The notes below the pieces were generated by a model. That model saw nothing but the letters and a program-made list of their open reading frames with translations. It made no database searches and had not been told where the DNA came from. Position numbers and translations under genes: made by a program. Source: Butyricicoccus sp. (lineage in GTDB: Bacteria > Bacillota > Clostridia > Oscillospirales > Butyricicoccaceae). From it: DNA of 51,383 nt. Below are positions 7,929-16,149 of this stretch, in pieces. Position 1 is the first letter of the stretch. Every line of letters begins with the position of its first letter. The DNA is taken from positions 1-51,383 of the forward strand of contig JAGHIZ010000014.1 of the NCBI GenBank assembly GCA_017886875.1, written 5' to 3'.

Positions 7929-7977
7929 TTTTAAAAATACATAAAAACAGTTTATTTGATATTTTTCTAATTTAATA

Positions 7978-8006
7978 TTGCATTTAATTTATATATATGA
8001 TAAAAT
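7978..8006 (+). promoter_or_regulatory. Sigma-A promoter of array B3
   Basis: TTGCAT (7978-7983), 17 bases, TAAAAT (8001-8006) preceded by TGA. Same class as the B1 promoter, with about 55 bases of leader RNA expected before the first repeat. Confidence 0.75.
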
Positions 8007-8066
8007 TACAGTATAAAATATATAATTTTAAGCATATATACACTCTTTTATATGTATATTTTTGCC

Positions 8067-8166
8067 GAAACTACTCGCCCCTTTGTGGGGACTGAAACCA
8101 TCTATAATATCGTAAAGTTTATCGTATATGCGATGAAACTACTCGCCCCTTTGCGGGGACTGAAAC
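8067..8166 (+). CRISPR. CRISPR mini-array B3 (2 full type B repeats)
   Basis: Repeats at 8067-8098 and 8135-8166 with a 36-base spacer between. After the second repeat the next repeat-like element is 75 bases away and is not type B (see 8167-8268). Confidence 0.9.
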
Positions 8167-8268
8167 TTACAGGAGGGATTTTGTTATGTTTGAAAGTGAT
8201 TTCAATATAATCATTATTGCTGATTAAACATAAGTCGCAAGTATATAACTCACCCCACACAGGAACGG
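8167..8268 (+). other. Double-length unit with a 13-codon ORF, ending in a degenerate type A repeat
   Basis: Between the last B repeat and the terminator lies a stretch about two spacers long. It holds AGGAGGG, then ATG at 8186 and a 13-codon frame (MFESDFNIIIIAD) ending at 8227. From 8242 to about 8270 the sequence reads TATATAACTCACCCC, then ACACAGGA, then ACGGAAAA. This resembles a type A repeat (TATGCAACTCACCCC ... ACGGAAAC) in the plus orientation better than a type B one. The unit could be two spacers that lost a repeat, with a mixed-type end. Confidence 0.55.
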
Positions 8269-8298
8269 AAAAAAAGACGCCTTTTCGGGCGTCTTTTC
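8269..8298. terminator. Bidirectional terminator after array B3
   Basis: AAAAGACGCC / GGGCGTCTTTT stem flanked by A- and T-tracts, closely related to those at 1253 and 14434. It separates the array from the 3' end of the Hsp70 gene on the other strand. Confidence 0.85.
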
Positions 8299-8303
8299 CT
8301 TTT

Positions 8304-11060
8304 TTATCGCTCTAGTTTTGTTAGAAGGAATTTTTCTTCATCACTGTCAAGAATTTGACCTGTTATCATTTTTACAGCTACATCTCTCGGTGGCTCGTAG
8401 TTTTGCTGTATATCTGTATATATTGTGTCAATATTCTTAATTAAGTCAAGCACTTCGGCAATAACCTCTGCTTTAAGCTGACTTTTATATTCACGCTGGT
8501 CGCAAATACAACCTAAAGCAAGTATACAGCAGATAATTTCATTATCATTTAAAGCACCATCTTTAAGCACATCACATATATCTAAAACAAGTTTTTCTAC
8601 TTTCTCAAGTGATAATGGATATTTTTCAGAATTTCTATGCAAAGCTACACCAATAGCATGAACTGAGTTTTGAAGATTAGAACTTCTATTATTAAAAATA
8701 TCGTCAATATCGCTTGTAACCTGTTTTTCAATCCAATCTATATCGGTTTTTGTTTTAGCATGAGCATATAAACAAGCCTGAAGATAAGAACTAATTTTAT
8801 GAAGTGATTTGAGTTTTTCCATATTTACAGTACTACCACATACACTTAATGTATAAATAGCTTGGATATTTGTATTAACCTTTGAACCATTAACAGAAAA
8901 ACCATTTATTGCAGTGGAAAGCTGTGACATACATATACTTTCTAACTGTTTCTTTTGACTGTTTGTCATATAATCGCCAATTTTACGAGCTATTATAAAT
9001 AATCTCATGCGTACTTCTTCACTGTGATTTTTTGAAAGCTCATCAAGCACAATCTTAACAAAATCCTCTTTATTAGCAGCACCACATATACTTTTTACAG
9101 TAACAGTTGCTCTCTTAGAAAAATCACCATTTCTTGTTCTTTCAAAATTATTGCATAACTGAATAAGATTATTAATTTCTGCTTTTGCATTTAACTTACT
9201 GCCATCAGGTGCAATAAATTTAGTCTTTGTTTTGGTCTGTTCAGTGTTATCAATAGCTATTTCAGCATAACCTTGTTCAATTTTTTCTTTTCCCTCTTCA
9301 TCTGTACTTGTCCATGCATTCATTGCAATAACTTTGTTTTTATCCATGTGTATTTGAAATGCAACATAAGCACCAAATTTATAGTTTTGCTTAAACGAGA
9401 TATTACCACTTGCTATTGTTCTATATGTGCCATCAATATTTTTGCTTTTAATAGGTATTGCAATTTTATTTTGACCAATTTCAATTTTAAAACCAGTCAT
9501 AATATTTGATGTGTATGGAAGTTCTGCACCTGTTGGCACTATTTCCTGTACTGCACCGTTTTTTGCACCCAAATAAAGCGTATCATTTAATATATTATTG
9601 CCCCATTCAATAGCAATGGGCTTTTGTTCTTTTTGTGGCTTAATTTGGTTTTTAACCTCACTTGCTCCAACTATTTTCATATCATCTTGCATTTGTTCAT
9701 ACTTATTCAAATAATAATGATAAACTGCTGCACCTCTTGCAACTGCTTGGTCTGGGTCAAGTGCCACAATAGGCTCAAAGCCGAAAAACTCCTTTAATCT
9801 ATCGGTTATCATATAAAATTTAGACATACCACCATTTACAATAACAGCATCAACTTTAATATTTGAAACACCTAATTTAACAACTGCTTTATTAAGTACA
9901 TCTAAAATCGGATAAATAATATTTTTAGTATTTTTTATACTATCAATATTATTATAATCATTATAATTTAGCTCATTAGCCATAAATACAGAAAGAATAT
10001 CTTCAATTTCTTCCTTTGTGAATGTATCGTCATATGAATAGCCAATACCACCCATATTACCACCTATTGAAATTTCAATATCCTCGTCATCATCGTCCCA
10101 ACCAGAGCTATAACTATCATACTCATTGTTACAACGTTCACTTAATTCTAATTTTAAGTTTTCAGCATATACTCTAAGTAGTGGCATAATTTCGTTTTTT
10201 CGCTGACGTAATATTGATATTACTTCACTATGGCTTGAATATTGTTTCAAATAGCGTTGATACATAATATTTGCTATTTGCTCATCAAAGTCATCACCGC
10301 CCAAAAGTGTATATCTATTTGTTGCAATTTCATCAACTTTTAATACATCATTTAAGTTATCTCTGCGTTTGATTTCATGCATTGTTATATCAAGAGTACC
10401 TCCGCCAAGGTCAAACACTAAAACTCTTTGTTTTTCATCTAAATTCATAATAGTATTTGGTATTTCACCGTTGCGAATTTGGTTAATTAAATCATAAATA
10501 ACTGCATTTGGTTCTGAAAGAAGTACAGCTCTTTCACTTCCATCTGCATTTTTAACTTTTATTCCTGCAAGCTCAGCAGCATCTCTTGTAGCTTTACACA
10601 TTGCTGAGTCAAAATTAGCAGGTACAGTTATAATTGCATCTTTAATTTCAAAGCGACATTGTTTTGAAGCATCATTTAACATATGCTTTAAAATTCTTGC
10701 AGATATTTCAGCTGGTGTTTTATCTGGAATATCTGGAGATAAACCCTCGGCTAAAGGTTTACCCATTTGACTTTTAATAGATTTTGCAACCAAATGAGGT
10801 CTTAATGGATATTGTCTTTTTGCAAAATCACCAACTAAAGGCTCATAATTTCGCTCTTGTCTATAATAAACACAAGATGGTATAGTAGGTGTTTTTTGTG
10901 TACCTAATTTTGTTTCACCTGACACATTATTATACATATCAATAGGTCGACTGATATTTACAACCTTGCTTATAATATCACCATTAGGTTTTTGGTTTAT
11001 TATTGATAAGACAGAATTTGTTGTACCTAAATCAATACCCACATAAAGCTCGTTATTCAT
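8304..11060 (-). CDS. Divergent Hsp70 (DnaK-like) chaperone with long helical C-terminus
   Basis: 918 aa, ATG at 11060 with AAAGGAGGA upstream. The actin-like ATPase is intact: GIDLGTTNS near residue 8, FDLGGGTLD near 220 and VNGGMSKF near 410. An acidic DDDDEDIE insert is present near 325. A beta-rich region with weak substrate-domain likeness follows (about 480-620), then roughly 300 residues of helical, HEAT-like sequence not found in housekeeping DnaK (about 610 aa). It has a dedicated GrpE-like neighbour one base upstream and no DnaJ. It is likely an accessory chaperone of this island rather than the cell's main DnaK. Confidence 0.85.
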   Translation of the reverse strand: MNNELYVGIDLGTTNSVLSIINQKPNGDIISKVVNISRPIDMYNNVSGETKLGTQKTPTIPSCVYYRQERNYEPLVGDFAKRQYPLRPHLVAKSIKSQMGKPLAEGLSPDIPDKTPAEISARILKHMLNDASKQCRFEIKDAIITVPANFDSAMCKATRDAAELAGIKVKNADGSERAVLLSEPNAVIYDLINQIRNGEIPNTIMNLDEKQRVLVFDLGGGTLDITMHEIKRRDNLNDVLKVDEIATNRYTLLGGDDFDEQIANIMYQRYLKQYSSHSEVISILRQRKNEIMPLLRVYAENLKLELSERCNNEYDSYSSGWDDDDEDIEISIGGNMGGIGYSYDDTFTKEEIEDILSVFMANELNYNDYNNIDSIKNTKNIIYPILDVLNKAVVKLGVSNIKVDAVIVNGGMSKFYMITDRLKEFFGFEPIVALDPDQAVARGAAVYHYYLNKYEQMQDDMKIVGASEVKNQIKPQKEQKPIAIEWGNNILNDTLYLGAKNGAVQEIVPTGAELPYTSNIMTGFKIEIGQNKIAIPIKSKNIDGTYRTIASGNISFKQNYKFGAYVAFQIHMDKNKVIAMNAWTSTDEEGKEKIEQGYAEIAIDNTEQTKTKTKFIAPDGSKLNAKAEINNLIQLCNNFERTRNGDFSKRATVTVKSICGAANKEDFVKIVLDELSKNHSEEVRMRLFIIARKIGDYMTNSQKKQLESICMSQLSTAINGFSVNGSKVNTNIQAIYTLSVCGSTVNMEKLKSLHKISSYLQACLYAHAKTKTDIDWIEKQVTSDIDDIFNNRSSNLQNSVHAIGVALHRNSEKYPLSLEKVEKLVLDICDVLKDGALNDNEIICCILALGCICDQREYKSQLKAEVIAEVLDLIKNIDTIYTDIQQNYEPPRDVAVKMITGQILDSDEEKFLLTKLER

Positions 11061-11061
11061 T

Positions 11062-12126
11062 TTAATTTTCCTCCTTTAATTTTGGACGTGCAATTTGTAT
11101 TTCCTTATCTTTATAAATCCAACCTGAAGAAACAACTCTAACTGTTTTAACTTCATCATCTGTTTCAAATGGTGTGCCTTCATAGCTACAAAACTCAACA
11201 TCTGACGCTATAACCTGTTTTATAGAATTGATTTTCATAATTGGTTCTATGTGACTATCTCTTACAAACTGAATTAGTTTTTTAGTCATTATAAGCAGAC
11301 CATTTATTTCAATTGGCAATTGATAGTTACTTTTTCTAAGCTCATCAACTCCCTTACGAACTACTAAAAGCTCATCAAGAATACAACCATATTTTTCAGA
11401 ATTTAATCTTGCAAAAAAATCTGTAAGCTCTTTAATTTTGCTATCTTGAAGTTGTTGTTCAAATTCTTCTTGTAGTTCTTCAAGCATAAAATTAGTTCTT
11501 TCAAGAGTACTTTCAAGCTGTGCAATTCTAATAAGTGCTTTATCATAAGATAACTTCTTTTCTCTTTTTTGTGGCTTTTCCTGAACGAAACCATAAACAT
11601 GAGCAATTGCATCTGAAATATCATAAAAAAGATATTTACCCAATGTATTTCCAAGCAATAACAATTTTTCAATGTCATTGTGATTATCTATTTGTGGGTG
11701 TTTATTATAAAGCATCAAAAGGTTTATACGGTCTTGAGATTCATGTTTTTTATCATTTACCAGTTCTTTTCTTAGCTTTTCATAAAAATTAAAATCTTCT
11801 GCATTTCCAGATAAAGCATTTTCAAAATAACTTGCTATATTTTCTGCATTAGCAAATATATCTTGACGCTCATGAGGATTTGCAAGTTTTCTATTTCTGA
11901 AAATCTGAATTATTGCATTTCCTGTTAATTCATAATCATATTTATTATTCATAATATTTGCATATTCTCTTGGCTCAAGTGTGTAATTATCACACATAAT
12001 TAAAAATAATTGATTTTCAATTATAATTTCTTGCTTGGAATTTCTGCCTTTTGTAGCTTTATTCAATACAGCGTCATGTATACCAGACAAAATCTCCTGT
12101 ATTTTTTCATTTTTTAAATCTAACAT
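11062..12126 (-). CDS. Coiled-coil protein with GrpE-like C-terminus (Hsp70 partner)
   Basis: 354 aa, ATG at 12126 with TAGGAGG upstream. The N-terminal 180 residues are helical and unrecognised. A coiled coil runs about 190-235, then a helical segment. The last 60 residues (EGTPFETDDEVKTVRVVSSG, later IYKDKEIQIARPKL) resemble the beta domain of GrpE, where a 'GxPFD...' and 'GYxYxxRVLRPAxV' pattern touches the Hsp70 ATPase. It stands directly before the Hsp70 gene (1-base gap). A custom nucleotide exchange factor or client adaptor is the best guess; the GrpE likeness is by eye. Confidence 0.6.
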   Translation of the reverse strand: MLDLKNEKIQEILSGIHDAVLNKATKGRNSKQEIIIENQLFLIMCDNYTLEPREYANIMNNKYDYELTGNAIIQIFRNRKLANPHERQDIFANAENIASYFENALSGNAEDFNFYEKLRKELVNDKKHESQDRINLLMLYNKHPQIDNHNDIEKLLLLGNTLGKYLFYDISDAIAHVYGFVQEKPQKREKKLSYDKALIRIAQLESTLERTNFMLEELQEEFEQQLQDSKIKELTDFFARLNSEKYGCILDELLVVRKGVDELRKSNYQLPIEINGLLIMTKKLIQFVRDSHIEPIMKINSIKQVIASDVEFCSYEGTPFETDDEVKTVRVVSSGWIYKDKEIQIARPKLKEEN

Positions 12127-12138
12127 ATTTATTGCCTC

Positions 12139-13278
12139 CTAAAGTCTATAAATTTCGCCTTGTTCTGCAAAAACAAACTGTGCATTACAATCCGAATTTA
12201 ATAAAATTTCTTGCTCTATTGTTTTATCAAAAACTGAATTTTCCTTTGCACAATGCACTAAAACAACCTGTTTTGGATTTATCTTTGTTATGAAAGCTTT
12301 CATATCATTGAAATCCTCATGAAGTGAAAAATCTATATAAAACACTTCATCATATCGAATATCTGTTTTTTGTGCAGTTACAAAAATATGTGGTATATAA
12401 GGTTTTTCTAAACCCATAACACGATTATTTTCATTCAAAATTGGAATTGATAAATTTTCCATTTTATTTACTATATTTATAACCGATTTATCAATATAAA
12501 CAGGTATATTGTATTTATTAAAGCTATTTAAAGTTTTAATAAATTCAATGCCTTTGCTAAGTTGTGAAACATAGCAAACAATGGATTTATTTTGTTTTGC
12601 ATTATACAGAGCAGCTTTTGCCGTTTTATAAAGCCTATTACAATTTTTCATATATTGTGGGTGCTTGGCATGAAGTCCACACATAATAACAGTGTCAATC
12701 TTGATATTATCAGGTAATATACAACCATCTGTTAAAGGTGTGCTATCTAGTGAATAATCTCCAGTATATAAAATATTTCGTTTTCCAAACTGAAAAAGTG
12801 TCATCATAGCACCAGATATATGACCAGCTGGGAAAAAGCTAACTTTATATTTTCCAAAATCCATAGTTTGCATATAACCAACTTTTGTTATATTTTTTAG
12901 CATATACTGCACTGACAATCTTTTTTGCTCGTCATATTGGCTTTTAGCAATAAAATTTTTATCATAAAGCTGATATTCAGTAAGCAAAGCTGTAAGTTCT
13001 GTCATATATATACTTGCTTTTGGTGTGTCTTTCATTAAATCTAGTAAGTACCCTACATGGTCTATATGTGCATGAGATATAAACACTTGATTTATTTGAC
13101 ACATACTTTCTATAAGTGGTGATGTCACAAGTGAATATATATCTGGTTTAAAAATTAAATCCTTTTGTTTGCCTATACCAGCATCAAGAATTATATTTGC
13201 ATCACCCAATTTTAAAAAATAACAGCTTGCACCGACTGACTGACCACCACCAAGTGGCATAAAAGAAATATTATTCAT
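12139..13278 (-). CDS. Metallo-beta-lactamase fold, beta-CASP-type RNA nuclease
   Basis: 379 aa, ATG at 13278 with GGGGGTGA upstream. The metal motif SHAHIDH (near 72), PAGHISGA (near 150), TGDYS (near 172) and a late VLVHCAKEN follow the order seen in beta-CASP nucleases of the RNase J/CPSF group, which cut RNA. The region around 200-310 would be the beta-CASP insert but is shorter than in RNase J (about 550 aa). Part of the four-gene Hsp70 operon; a nuclease controlled or remodelled by the chaperone is plausible but inferred. Confidence 0.75.
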   Translation of the reverse strand: MNNISFMPLGGGQSVGASCYFLKLGDANIILDAGIGKQKDLIFKPDIYSLVTSPLIESMCQINQVFISHAHIDHVGYLLDLMKDTPKASIYMTELTALLTEYQLYDKNFIAKSQYDEQKRLSVQYMLKNITKVGYMQTMDFGKYKVSFFPAGHISGAMMTLFQFGKRNILYTGDYSLDSTPLTDGCILPDNIKIDTVIMCGLHAKHPQYMKNCNRLYKTAKAALYNAKQNKSIVCYVSQLSKGIEFIKTLNSFNKYNIPVYIDKSVINIVNKMENLSIPILNENNRVMGLEKPYIPHIFVTAQKTDIRYDEVFYIDFSLHEDFNDMKAFITKINPKQVVLVHCAKENSVFDKTIEQEILLNSDCNAQFVFAEQGEIYRL

Positions 13279-13315
13279 TTTATTATCACCCCCAATCTAT
13301 AAACACATATAAATT

Positions 13316-13789
13316 TTAAACATAATATTCTGTTTGCAATCTCGTTTTGAAGATTTCACGACCTTCGGCAGTGAATAAAAAATCCTCATCTTTTTGACCT
13401 TTTACTACATCTTTACAAAATTCAATATAAAGCATACCCATTGAATATGTAATTACACTTGCTGTAATGGCTGAAACTGTGCCACCAACAAATGAACCTG
13501 CAACAGGTATCATTTTAATCAAATTTTTTACTATTGTTTTGCCAAGCATACTAGCACCGCCAAGTTCAATAACTGTCATTATTAGTCTTTTTAATGCACT
13601 ATCATTTGACTTTAAACCAAAAATATCATTGATTTCTGATAACATGCTTGTTTGCTGTACAAGTAAAATAGGAGCATCTGCAAAAGGAATAGGTATAGCA
13701 CCAACTGCACCAGCAGAAAGTGAATAACTATTTACTATTTTTTCTGCTTTTTCTTTCATGTACTCAATATGGTTTGTTTTTCTTAACAT
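13316..13789 (-). CDS. DUF697-like membrane-associated protein
   Basis: 157 aa from ATG at 13789 (MLRKTNHIEY), preferred over a longer frame because AAAGGAGA precedes it and the bipartite element then lies upstream. Helical with a hydrophobic SAGAVGAIPIPFADAPILLV near residue 25 and Gly/Ala-rich VAGSFVGGTVSAITASVITY near 110, the pattern of DUF697 proteins that often accompany GTPases. Possibly membrane-inserting. First gene of the MBL/GrpE-like/Hsp70 operon. Confidence 0.7.
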   Translation of the reverse strand: MLRKTNHIEYMKEKAEKIVNSYSLSAGAVGAIPIPFADAPILLVQQTSMLSEINDIFGLKSNDSALKRLIMTVIELGGASMLGKTIVKNLIKMIPVAGSFVGGTVSAITASVITYSMGMLYIEFCKDVVKGQKDEDFLFTAEGREIFKTRLQTEYYV

Positions 13790-13838
13790 AATAATCGTCT
13801 CCTTTTCTTTAAACAGTGGTTTATAGGCTTTATACTTA

Positions 13839-13872
13839 TTACTCGCAATCAAAACCACTTTTTTCAGAGATA
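13839..13872 (-). promoter_or_regulatory. Bipartite ECF-promoter-like element, copy 5
   Basis: CTGAAAAAA-N13-CGAGTAATAA on the minus strand, about 50 bases before the ATG at 13789. Nearly the same as copy 2, including the GTGGTTTTG part of the spacer and the following AGTATAA. Confidence 0.7.
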
Positions 13873-13918
13873 CAAGAAAATTTTTTAAAAAAATTTTTTA
13901 GGTGTTCTGTATCTCTAT

Positions 13919-13955
13919 TTAATACTCGCATTTATTAAAGCTTTTTTCAGAGATA
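13919..13955 (-). promoter_or_regulatory. Bipartite ECF-promoter-like element, copy 6 (tandem upstream copy)
   Basis: CTGAAAAAA-N13-CGAGTATTAA on the minus strand, about 80 bases above copy 5. It lies 16 bases from the -35 of the divergent array B4 promoter. Confidence 0.65.
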
Positions 13956-13971
13956 AGATAAAAAATATTTG

Positions 13972-14000
13972 TTGAATTTATTTAATATTCATGATATTAT
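13972..14000 (+). promoter_or_regulatory. Sigma-A promoter of array B4
   Basis: TTGAAT (13972-13977), 17 bases, TATTAT (13995-14000). The start would fall at about 14007, one base before the first repeat. Flanks match the B2 promoter region. Confidence 0.78.
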
Positions 14001-14007
14001 GGATACA

Positions 14008-14433
14008 TAGATAATTTGCCCCTTTGCGGGGACTGAAACGCATTTAAACCGATGTCGGTGGAGATTTTTCGGGGAAACTACTCACCCCTATGCGGGGACT
14101 GAAACAAGAATATGCCAGTAGCTATACCAGTTGTTAATGGAAACTACTCGCCCCTTTGCGGGGACTGAAACCATATAACTTCACCGTATGGGCAAAATGT
14201 GTTCTGAAACTAATCGCCCCTTTGCGGGGACTGAAACTAATAAAGGATGTATTTATAGGCTTAGAGAAGATGCCGAAACTACTCGCCCCTTTGCGGGGAC
14301 TGAAACTGTATAGTAGGTAGATGATTTTTGGAACCGACTAAGGAAACTACTCGCCCCTATGCGGGGACCGAAACTAGCATTACCTGTTAAACATGCAATA
14401 GCACCAAGAAACTACTCGCCCCTTTGCGGGGAC
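14008..14433 (+). CRISPR. CRISPR array B4 (7 repeats, 6 spacers), largest type B array
   Basis: Repeats start at 14008, 14074, 14140, 14206, 14275, 14343 and 14408; the last is truncated after GGGGAC. Spacers are 34, 34, 34, 37, 36 and 33 bases. The first repeat is degenerate in its 5' half. It ends beside the 3' end of the III-D operon, converging with it, so type B repeats most likely belong to the III-D system and are processed by the Cas6 at 14462. Confidence 0.96.
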
Positions 14434-14464
14434 AAAAAAAGACGCCTTTTTTGGCGTCTTTTTA
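14434..14464. terminator. Bidirectional terminator between array B4 and the III-D operon
   Basis: AAAAGACGCC / GGCGTCTTTTT stem with A- and T-tracts; it overlaps the end of the minus-strand cas6 gene. Same family as 1253 and 8269. Confidence 0.87.
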
Positions 14465-15187
14465 CATTTTATATTTTACTGCACCCATTCCAAGAGTGGT
14501 TTTTGTGCCTATGCCTGTATACTGTGATAAATACATAAGTGCATCTACGAGCTGTTTTTTAAAGTCATCGAGCTTATTTTCAAATACTGCCGAACCTACA
14601 AAACCAGAAATAGCATTTCCTTTTAAATAATAGGATTTATCATGCAAATAAAAATGTTTACATATAAGCCTATCTGTTAGACTTTTTAAACCCTCTAAAT
14701 CTTCATCATCTATTGGGCAATCCTCAAAGCAAATATTCCACTGCTTGACTAAATTTTTTATTATTAAATGTGAAGTCGGTAAAATTATATATTCACCATG
14801 ATTTTTAAAGGCTGTTGGAGTTATAAACTCCAGTTTATGCAGTCTTTTTTTAGTTGCAGATAAATCAAAAAACTGTTCTACATCTAAAATTTGCTCTTTT
14901 TTTAGACTTTTAACATGAAAATTTATATTTTCACTTTTTAGATAATAATTATCTCTATTTAATATTACTTCATCAAGAGCATTTATAGCTTTTTCACCCA
15001 TTAAAGTTATATTCCATTTATCTAAATGTAAATATTGGCTTATAGGTGTAAAGCCTGTGTTATGAACACTATTTGCAAAGTCATTAGGTGCATTTTCAAG
15101 AAGTGCAGCATATAAACGATATGCCCATTCTGCTTTTGTTGTGCAAGACTTATCAGTCGATAGGGTTATTTTGTAGTTTGTTATCAT
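14462..15187 (-). CDS. cas6: Cas6 endoribonuclease of the type III-D system
   Basis: 241 aa from ATG at 15187 (MITNYKIT), which has AAGGAAG upstream; a start at 15211 is possible. The C-terminal glycine-rich loop GIGTKTTLGMGAVKY and the preceding fold pattern are typical of Cas6, which cuts repeat RNA to leave an 8-base handle. It is the last gene of the III-D operon and stands next to array B4. A second, divergent Cas6 heads the III-A operon (29532-30272), so each repeat type has its own processing enzyme. Overlaps the sigma-like gene by 35 bases. Confidence 0.85.
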   Translation of the reverse strand: MITNYKITLSTDKSCTTKAEWAYRLYAALLENAPNDFANSVHNTGFTPISQYLHLDKWNITLMGEKAINALDEVILNRDNYYLKSENINFHVKSLKKEQILDVEQFFDLSATKKRLHKLEFITPTAFKNHGEYIILPTSHLIIKNLVKQWNICFEDCPIDDEDLEGLKSLTDRLICKHFYLHDKSYYLKGNAISGFVGSAVFENKLDDFKKQLVDALMYLSQYTGIGTKTTLGMGAVKYKM

Positions 15188-16133
15188 TACATTCAGGTTC
15201 TTCCTTACCATTTATATAGGCTAAATATTTTTTGTGGAAACATGATATACTATTAGGATTTACTCCTTTTGTAATATTCTCACATTTTATCAAATAGTTT
15301 TTTCTAACATTAGAATCGAAATTCATCTTGCCTTCACTATCTATATACATTATAGACTTATTTTCCTGATTTATAGCTTCTGGTACAAGAACATTGTATG
15401 GTTTAAATTCACTATCTCTAATCTGTTGTAATGTTTTACAATCATCTTCCATATAAAAATCAAGATATGACTTTCTAATTGTATTAAATACATCACGTTC
15501 ATGGAAAAAATCTATCTTTAAAGATTTAGAAATCCAAGTAATATCTTCTGTATAAAACATTGAATACCATCTTTTTTTCTGTTCGCTAAACTTTTTCCCT
15601 TTTGCATTTTGAAAATCAATTATCATCTGTGCTAATTCTAATGATATTAATGATATTGTTTCATTTTCTGATTCTTTAATTTCATTTTTTATAACTATCT
15701 CTTCTGGTTTTACTGCATCCATATTTTCAATTACTTCATACAAATCAACTTCATCACTACTTGATGTTTTATACTTATCATCTAAACTTATTGTTTGGCT
15801 TGATTTATGTATCTTCTCTTTATTTTTTTGATATATATTTTCTTTACGATAAGAATCTTTTCTTCTCCTATCAATAATAAAACTTAAATATGAAAAAAAA
15901 GATTTTGATTTTTGAATATTAAATTTTTCTATAGCCTCAATTATTGCATCAATAACATAATTATCATTAAATTTACTGTCATTTTTATCATATATATTGT
16001 CAAAATACTGCATACATAATACAAATAATTCCATTTTGCATTTATCTTGAACAGCATTATTCTCTTTTTGTTTTTCTTCAATCCACTTAATCGCTTGATT
16101 GTCAATATCTTCTTTGATTTTATTATTAGCCAT
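15153..16133 (-). CDS. Sigma-70-family-like protein inside the III-D operon
   Basis: 326 aa, ATG at 16133 with TTGGAGGG upstream. Residues about 35-110 look like sigma region 2: an acidic helix, then IIEAIEKFN and FFSYLSFIIDRRRKD, the usual 'AIxKFD...F.SYL..I...R..D..R' pattern. A charged linker (about 115-165) leads to a helical segment (about 175-245), which could be region 4. The C-terminal 80 residues match nothing I know. The partner gene 16 bases upstream is CARF-only. CRISPR-linked sigma factors are known (for example the CalpS of CRISPR-Lon systems), so a signal-controlled transcription factor is the leading reading. Region 4 is weak, so it might be only a sigma-derived regulator. Confidence 0.6.
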   Translation of the reverse strand: MANNKIKEDIDNQAIKWIEEKQKENNAVQDKCKMELFVLCMQYFDNIYDKNDSKFNDNYVIDAIIEAIEKFNIQKSKSFFSYLSFIIDRRRKDSYRKENIYQKNKEKIHKSSQTISLDDKYKTSSSDEVDLYEVIENMDAVKPEEIVIKNEIKESENETISLISLELAQMIIDFQNAKGKKFSEQKKRWYSMFYTEDITWISKSLKIDFFHERDVFNTIRKSYLDFYMEDDCKTLQQIRDSEFKPYNVLVPEAINQENKSIMYIDSEGKMNFDSNVRKNYLIKCENITKGVNPNSISCFHKKYLAYINGKEEPECNDNKLQNNPID

Positions 16134-16149
16134 ATCTATCCCTCCAATC

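Noticed and set aside
8186-8227. 13-codon ORF with a strong AGGAGG site as a real peptide gene
   Set aside because: It lies where spacers should be and is more likely part of a captured translation start; no independent support.
12139-13278. Housekeeping RNase J
   Set aside because: It is about 170 residues shorter than RNase J and sits in a chaperone operon; only the fold group can be supported.
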